64,000 nucleotides of DNA, from contig CP025839.1 of the NCBI GenBank assembly GCA_002953655.1, positions 1,054,001 through 1,118,000 of the forward strand. Direction: 5' to 3'. Numbering within the stretch: the first letter of the stretch is position 1; each line of letters begins with the position of its first letter. This DNA is from Latilactobacillus sakei. Lineage in GTDB: Bacteria; Bacillota; Bacilli; Lactobacillales; Lactobacillaceae. Below the pieces are notes generated by a model. It worked only from the letters and a program-made list of their open reading frames with translations, did not search any database and was not told where the DNA came from. The translations under genes and the position numbers were made by a program. This document shows positions 60,256-64,000 of this stretch, piece by piece.

Positions 60256-63200
60256 ATGCCAAAAAGAACCGATATTCGTAAAATTTTAGTCATTGGCTCC
60301 GGTCCAATCGTGATTGGTCAAGCTGCCGAATTTGATTACTCAGGAACCCAAGCCTGTCTTGCACTTAAAGAAGAAGGGTACCAAGTGGTGCTCATCAACT
60401 CAAACCCTGCGACGATTATGACTGATAAAACAGTTGCTGACACGGTTTATATCGAACCAATCACGCTTGATTTTGTCACGCAAATTTTAAGAAAAGAACT
60501 GCCCGATGCAATCTTACCAACCCTTGGGGGTCAAACCGGCTTAAACATGGCCTTAGAACTCGCTAATTGTGGGATTCTTGCTGAACTCGATATCGAATTA
60601 CTTGGGACAAAATTAAGTGCCATCGATCAAGCAGAAGATCGGGAATTATTCAAGAACTTGATGAACCAACTCAATGAACCCATCCCGGAATCAGCGATTG
60701 CGCACTCATTAGCTGATGCACAAGAATTTGTAAAACAAAATGGCTTCCCCGTCATTATTCGCCCGGCCTTCACACTTGGTGGGACAGGCGGTGGGATTGC
60801 CGAAAACGCGGGCCAACTTAAAATAATCGTCAAAAACGGGATTGCATTATCCCCAGTTGGTCAAGTCCTTGTTGAACAAAGCATTGCGGGTTACAAAGAA
60901 ATCGAATTTGAAGTGATGCGTGATCGCAACGACAACGCCTTAGTCGTCTGCAACATGGAAAACTTCGACCCCGTCGGTATCCATACTGGTGATTCAATTG
61001 TCTTTGCCCCAGTTCAAACATTAAGTGACCGCGAAGTGCAAATGCTTCGGGACGCTTCATTAAAAATTATCCGGGCTTTGAAGATTGAAGGGGGCTGTAA
61101 CGTTCAATTAGCCCTTGATCCTAACAGCGAGCGCTACTTCATTATCGAAGTTAATCCTCGGGTGAGTCGCTCATCAGCTTTAGCCTCAAAAGCAACCGGT
61201 TATCCGATTGCTAAGATGGCCGCTAAAATTGCGGTTGGTTTAACACTCGACGAAATCTATAACCCAATTACCGGGACCACTTACGCGCAATTCGAACCGA
61301 TGTTAGATTACGTCGTTGCCAAGATTCCCCGTTGGCCTTTTGATAAGTTCAATAAGGGTGACCGTCAATTAGGTACCCAGATGAAAGCGACTGGCGAAGT
61401 CATGGCGATTGGCCGGAACATCGAAGAATCACTCCTAAAAGCCGTTCGCTCACTTGAAATCGGCACAGCCCACCTTGAATTAGCAGGTTTAACCAGCGTC
61501 AGCGACAACGATTTGGTCCAACGGATTATTCATCCGCAAGATGACCGCCTTTTCTACCTCGCAGAAGCATTACGACGAGGCTATCTCATTCAGGAATTAG
61601 CTGAATTAACGAAAATTGATTTATTCTTCTTAGATAAGATCAGCCACATCGTTGAACTAGAAGAACAACTCCGTAGTCAAAAAGGCGACGTCGAATTACT
61701 CGAAATCGTTAAGAAAAACGGCTTTTCAGACGAAAAGATTGCTAAGACTTGGCAAATCACGCCAATCCAAGTGCGCCAAATGCGCCAAGAAAGTGGCATT
61801 CAACCCGTCTATAAGATGGTTGACACTTGTGCCGCCGAGTTTGAATCACAAACCCCTTATTACTACGCGACCTACGAACAAGAGAATGAAAGTTTAGTGT
61901 CCGTTAAACCATCAATCTTAGTCATCGGTTCTGGCCCCATTCGGATCGGTCAAGGGGTCGAGTTCGATTACGCAACCGTCCACTGTGTACAGGCCATTCA
62001 AAAGGCTGGTTACGAAGCAATCATCATGAATAGTAATCCAGAGACGGTTTCTACCGATTTTTCAATCTCCGACAAGCTTTACTTTGAACCATTAACACTC
62101 GAAGATGTTTTAAACGTCGTCGAACTAGAAAAACCAGAAGGCGTTATCGTTCAATTCGGGGGTCAAACAGCGATTAACTTAGCTGCACCACTTGAAGAAA
62201 ACGGCGTTAAGATCTTAGGGACGAGCGTTGCCAACTTAGACCGCGCTGAAGACCGTGATTTATTCGACCAATTAATTCAAGAATTGAATATTCCTCAACC
62301 TGTTGGTAAAACAGCAACCAACGCCCCTGATGCATTAACGATTGCAAGTGAGATTGGTTATCCCGTCTTAATTCGGCCTAGTTTCGTCTTAGGCGGCCGG
62401 GCAATGGAAATTGTGCATACGCCAGAAGACTTAACTCACTATATGCAAGAAGCCGTTAAGGTCTCAGACGAACATCCAGTCTTAATCGATCGTTACTTAA
62501 TGGGTAAAGAATGTGAAGTCGATGCTATCTGTGACGGTCAAGAGGTCTTAATTCCAGGCATCATGGAACATATCGAACGGGCCGGCGTCCATTCAGGCGA
62601 TTCAATGGCCGTTTATCCACCACAAAACCTCACAGAAGATCAAAAAGCAGCAATTATCGACTACACCACTAAACTCTGTCTTGCACTCGATTGTCATGGT
62701 TTGTTGAATATCCAATTCATCATTCAAAATGACGAAGTTTACGTCATCGAAGTCAACCCGCGTGCTAGCCGGACAGTGCCATTCTTAAGTAAAGTTACTC
62801 AAATCCCAATGGCACAACTTGCAACCCAATTAATCTTAGGTAGCACCTTAGCTGAATTGAAGAGCCCAACTGGTTTATTACCCGCCGGGCCACTCATCCA
62901 CGTGAAAGCACCAGTTTTCTCATTTTCAAAACTAACCCGCGTTGATAGTCTCTTAGGACCTGAAATGAAATCAACCGGGGAAGTGATGGGCACAGATGTC
63001 ACGATGCAAAAAGCACTTTATAAAGCCTTCGAAGCTAGTGGCATGCATTTGCCCAGTCACGGTAACGTCTTAATGACAGTCACGAACCAAGATAAAGCCC
63101 AAGCACTTGCTTTAACAAAACGCTTTAGAGAAGTCGGTTACCAAATCATTGCAACACCCGGAACGACACAACAATTTAAAGCAGCGGGCATTCCAGTCCA

Positions 63201-63438
63201 ACAAGTCGACAAGATCAACGCCACTTCAGGCGACTTACTCGACAAGATTAAGGCCGGCCATATCCAACTGGTCATCAATACAACCGGTTTAAACGAAGCA
63301 CCCCAAGTGGCTAAAGACAGTATTGTCATTCGCCAAACCGCTATTGAACACGGCATTCCATTATTAACATCGCTCGATACAACGGATGCCATTTTGACAG
63401 TCCTAGAATCCCAATCACTCCTCACAAAACCACTATAA
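60256..63438 (+). CDS. carB: Carbamoyl phosphate synthase large subunit
   Basis: This large subunit has two homologous ATP-grasp halves and a C-terminal MGS-like domain. The repeats are visible as [18 protein letters not shown] near residue 12 and [17 protein letters not shown] near 555, and as [12 protein letters not shown] and [12 protein letters not shown]. The length is 1060 aa. ATG at 60256 lies 7 bp after AAAGGGGA; the preceding GTG is an alternative. Repeat copy E begins 4 nt after the stop codon. Confidence 0.96.
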   Translation: MPKRTDIRKILVIGSGPIVIGQAAEFDYSGTQACLALKEEGYQVVLINSNPATIMTDKTVADTVYIEPITLDFVTQILRKELPDAILPTLGGQTGLNMALELANCGILAELDIELLGTKLSAIDQAEDRELFKNLMNQLNEPIPESAIAHSLADAQEFVKQNGFPVIIRPAFTLGGTGGGIAENAGQLKIIVKNGIALSPVGQVLVEQSIAGYKEIEFEVMRDRNDNALVVCNMENFDPVGIHTGDSIVFAPVQTLSDREVQMLRDASLKIIRALKIEGGCNVQLALDPNSERYFIIEVNPRVSRSSALASKATGYPIAKMAAKIAVGLTLDEIYNPITGTTYAQFEPMLDYVVAKIPRWPFDKFNKGDRQLGTQMKATGEVMAIGRNIEESLLKAVRSLEIGTAHLELAGLTSVSDNDLVQRIIHPQDDRLFYLAEALRRGYLIQELAELTKIDLFFLDKISHIVELEEQLRSQKGDVELLEIVKKNGFSDEKIAKTWQITPIQVRQMRQESGIQPVYKMVDTCAAEFESQTPYYYATYEQENESLVSVKPSILVIGSGPIRIGQGVEFDYATVHCVQAIQKAGYEAIIMNSNPETVSTDFSISDKLYFEPLTLEDVLNVVELEKPEGVIVQFGGQTAINLAAPLEENGVKILGTSVANLDRAEDRDLFDQLIQELNIPQPVGKTATNAPDALTIASEIGYPVLIRPSFVLGGRAMEIVHTPEDLTHYMQEAVKVSDEHPVLIDRYLMGKECEVDAICDGQEVLIPGIMEHIERAGVHSGDSMAVYPPQNLTEDQKAAIIDYTTKLCLALDCHGLLNIQFIIQNDEVYVIEVNPRASRTVPFLSKVTQIPMAQLATQLILGSTLAELKSPTGLLPAGPLIHVKAPVFSFSKLTRVDSLLGPEMKSTGEVMGTDVTMQKALYKAFEASGMHLPSHGNVLMTVTNQDKAQALALTKRFREVGYQIIATPGTTQQFKAAGIPVQQVDKINATSGDLLDKIKAGHIQLVINTTGLNEAPQVAKDSIVIRQTAIEHGIPLLTSLDTTDAILTVLESQSLLTKPL

Positions 63439-63440
63439 AG

Positions 63441-63556
63441 GAAGTGCGTTCAAACTGATTATATTCTGAGCATTAGCCTAATACTGTGAATGAGCGACAG
63501 AGTCGATTATTTACGGTATGTTGCTAAGCACAGAAGTTAGTTTCAAAAAGCACGTT
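63441..63556 (+). repeat. Structured dispersed repeat, copy E
   Basis: This full copy follows carB by two bases. Stems are GTGC/GCAC, TTCAAACT/AGTTTCAA (one mismatch), TTCTG/CAGAA, GC(A)TTAG/CTAAGC, ATACTGT/ACGGTAT and CGAC-AGA-GTCG. Hinge words CTGAGCATTAG and GTGAATGAGCG are kept. Confidence 0.85.
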
Positions 63557-63560
63557 ACAA

Positions 63561-63595
63561 AGAAGTGCGTTCATACTGATTGTATTCTGAACATT
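63561..63595 (+). repeat. Structured dispersed repeat, copy F, truncated
   Basis: Only the 5' arm (AGAAGTGCGTTCATACTGAT and TGTATTCTGAACATTA) is present. It runs into the hairpin that follows. The text is close to the start of copy E, which suggests a tandem duplication with loss of the 3' part. Confidence 0.75.
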
Positions 63596-63598
63596 ATT

Positions 63599-63634
63599 AA
63601 AGCGCCAAGGGCCGCCTTGGTCTTGGCGCTTTTA
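63599..63634 (+). terminator. Terminator-like hairpin between carB and pyrK
   Basis: AAAGCGCCAAG pairs with CTTGGCGCTTT around a 12-nt loop, followed by TTATT. It may terminate or attenuate transcription into pyrK. Confidence 0.8.
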
Positions 63635-63662
63635 TTACATAAAAATTCAAAGGAGTCACGCT

Positions 63663-64000
63663 TATGTTGCCACTAGAATGGCTATTAACGATTCAAGATC
63701 AAACTGAAATTGCGCCTGGTATTTTCGAACTCCGCTTATCAGGTGACTTAGCCCAAGAAAAGGTACAACCCGGACAATTCGTCGATGTCAAAATTCCTAG
63801 CGATGCGCTCTTATTGAGGCGCCCATTTGGGATCGCCAATGTCGATGCCGCACATAACACCATTACCTTACTCTATCGGACGGTTGGCGAAGGCACTCAA
63901 ATCCTCAGTGAGTGTTCACAAGGGACTGAATTATCCGTCTTAGGCCCATTAGGCGGTCATGGTTATCCAATCGACCAACTTAAGCCGCATCAGAAAGCTT
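63663..64000 (+). CDS. pyrK: Dihydroorotate dehydrogenase electron transfer subunit, 3' end cut by the window
   Basis: The first 112 codons of an FAD/[2Fe-2S] protein that links dihydroorotate dehydrogenase B to NAD are visible. The start MLPLEWLLTIQDQTEIAPGIFEL, the FAD-binding LRRPFGIANVD, YRTVGEGTQILS and LGPLGGHGYP fit PyrK. AAAGGAG lies 7 bp before the ATG. The gene runs past the window end, where pyrD is expected. It is separated from carB by the repeats and a hairpin. Confidence 0.92.

Noticed and set aside
1-64000. CRISPR array
   Set aside because: No regularly spaced identical direct repeats with unique spacers were seen anywhere in the window, and no cas gene is present.

Overview
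The window looks like a chromosomal segment of a lactic acid bacterium of the Lactobacillaceae. The most likely genus is Latilactobacillus (the sakei/curvatus group). This rests on several things: the low-GC Firmicutes gene order dinG-ypmB-asnS-dnaD-nth-pbp1A-recU/ypsA-gpsB-rnpB-ypsC, a mevalonate (not MEP) isoprenoid cluster, RexAB-type AddAB, class Ib NrdHEF, an EbsA-like protein, PyrR-attenuated pyr genes, strong AAGGAGG ribosome sites and frequent TTG/GTG starts. The genus is an inference; only a database search would fix it.

Layout. 1-2.4 kb: end of a shikimate cluster (DAHP synthase, aroB, aroK). 2.5-8.4 kb: sodA, a C69 dipeptidase, a tautomerase, a HAD phosphatase, a SufT/PaaD-like protein, a methyltransferase-like protein and an orphan FtsX/MacB-like membrane protein. 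8.5-12.6 kb, minus strand: mevalonate operon mvaK1-mvaD-mvaK2-fni. 12.9-23 kb: rexB-rexA (recombination nuclease) and dinG. 23-32 kb: the conserved block ypmB-asnS, dnaD-nth, pbp1A/recU divergent from ypsA-gpsB, RNase P RNA and a THUMP RNA methyltransferase. 32-42 kb is accessory-like: a D-2-hydroxyacid dehydrogenase, a lone tyrosine recombinase in a repeat-rich spacer, a zinc alcohol dehydrogenase behind a MerR-type promoter, a SatD/DUF3307 pair, a GntR-controlled ABC transporter, lplA, a DUF2975/XRE pair, a lipoprotein and two very small membrane proteins. 42-44.6 kb: a drug-type ABC transporter divergent from a MarR regulator. 44.6-48.4 kb: nrdH-nrdE-nrdF on the minus strand. 48.7-54.7 kb: cls, an RNase H-like gene, an ebsA-like gene, csp, fhs, lspA and rluD. 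54.7-64 kb: pyrR-uraA-pyrB-pyrC-carA-carB-pyrK (the last gene cut by the window end), with transcription attenuators in front of pyrR and uraA.

The most interesting observation is a family of about 117-nt structured repeats at three loci: 5015-5247, 45637-45879 and 63441-63595. There are five full copies and one truncated copy, arranged as tandem pairs. All are in the sense orientation of the gene they follow and start 0-4 nt after a stop codon. Their stems co-vary between copies while the hinge sequences stay fixed, so they look like an RNA-structured dispersed element. One pair lies inside the nrdE-nrdF operon. Other leads are the recombinase with three copies of a GAATGCGGTC site around its own promoter, a MerR-type 19-bp-spacer promoter in front of the alcohol dehydrogenase, a putative pair of NrdR boxes 31 bp apart, and an unexplained hairpin-rich gap at 48533-48723.
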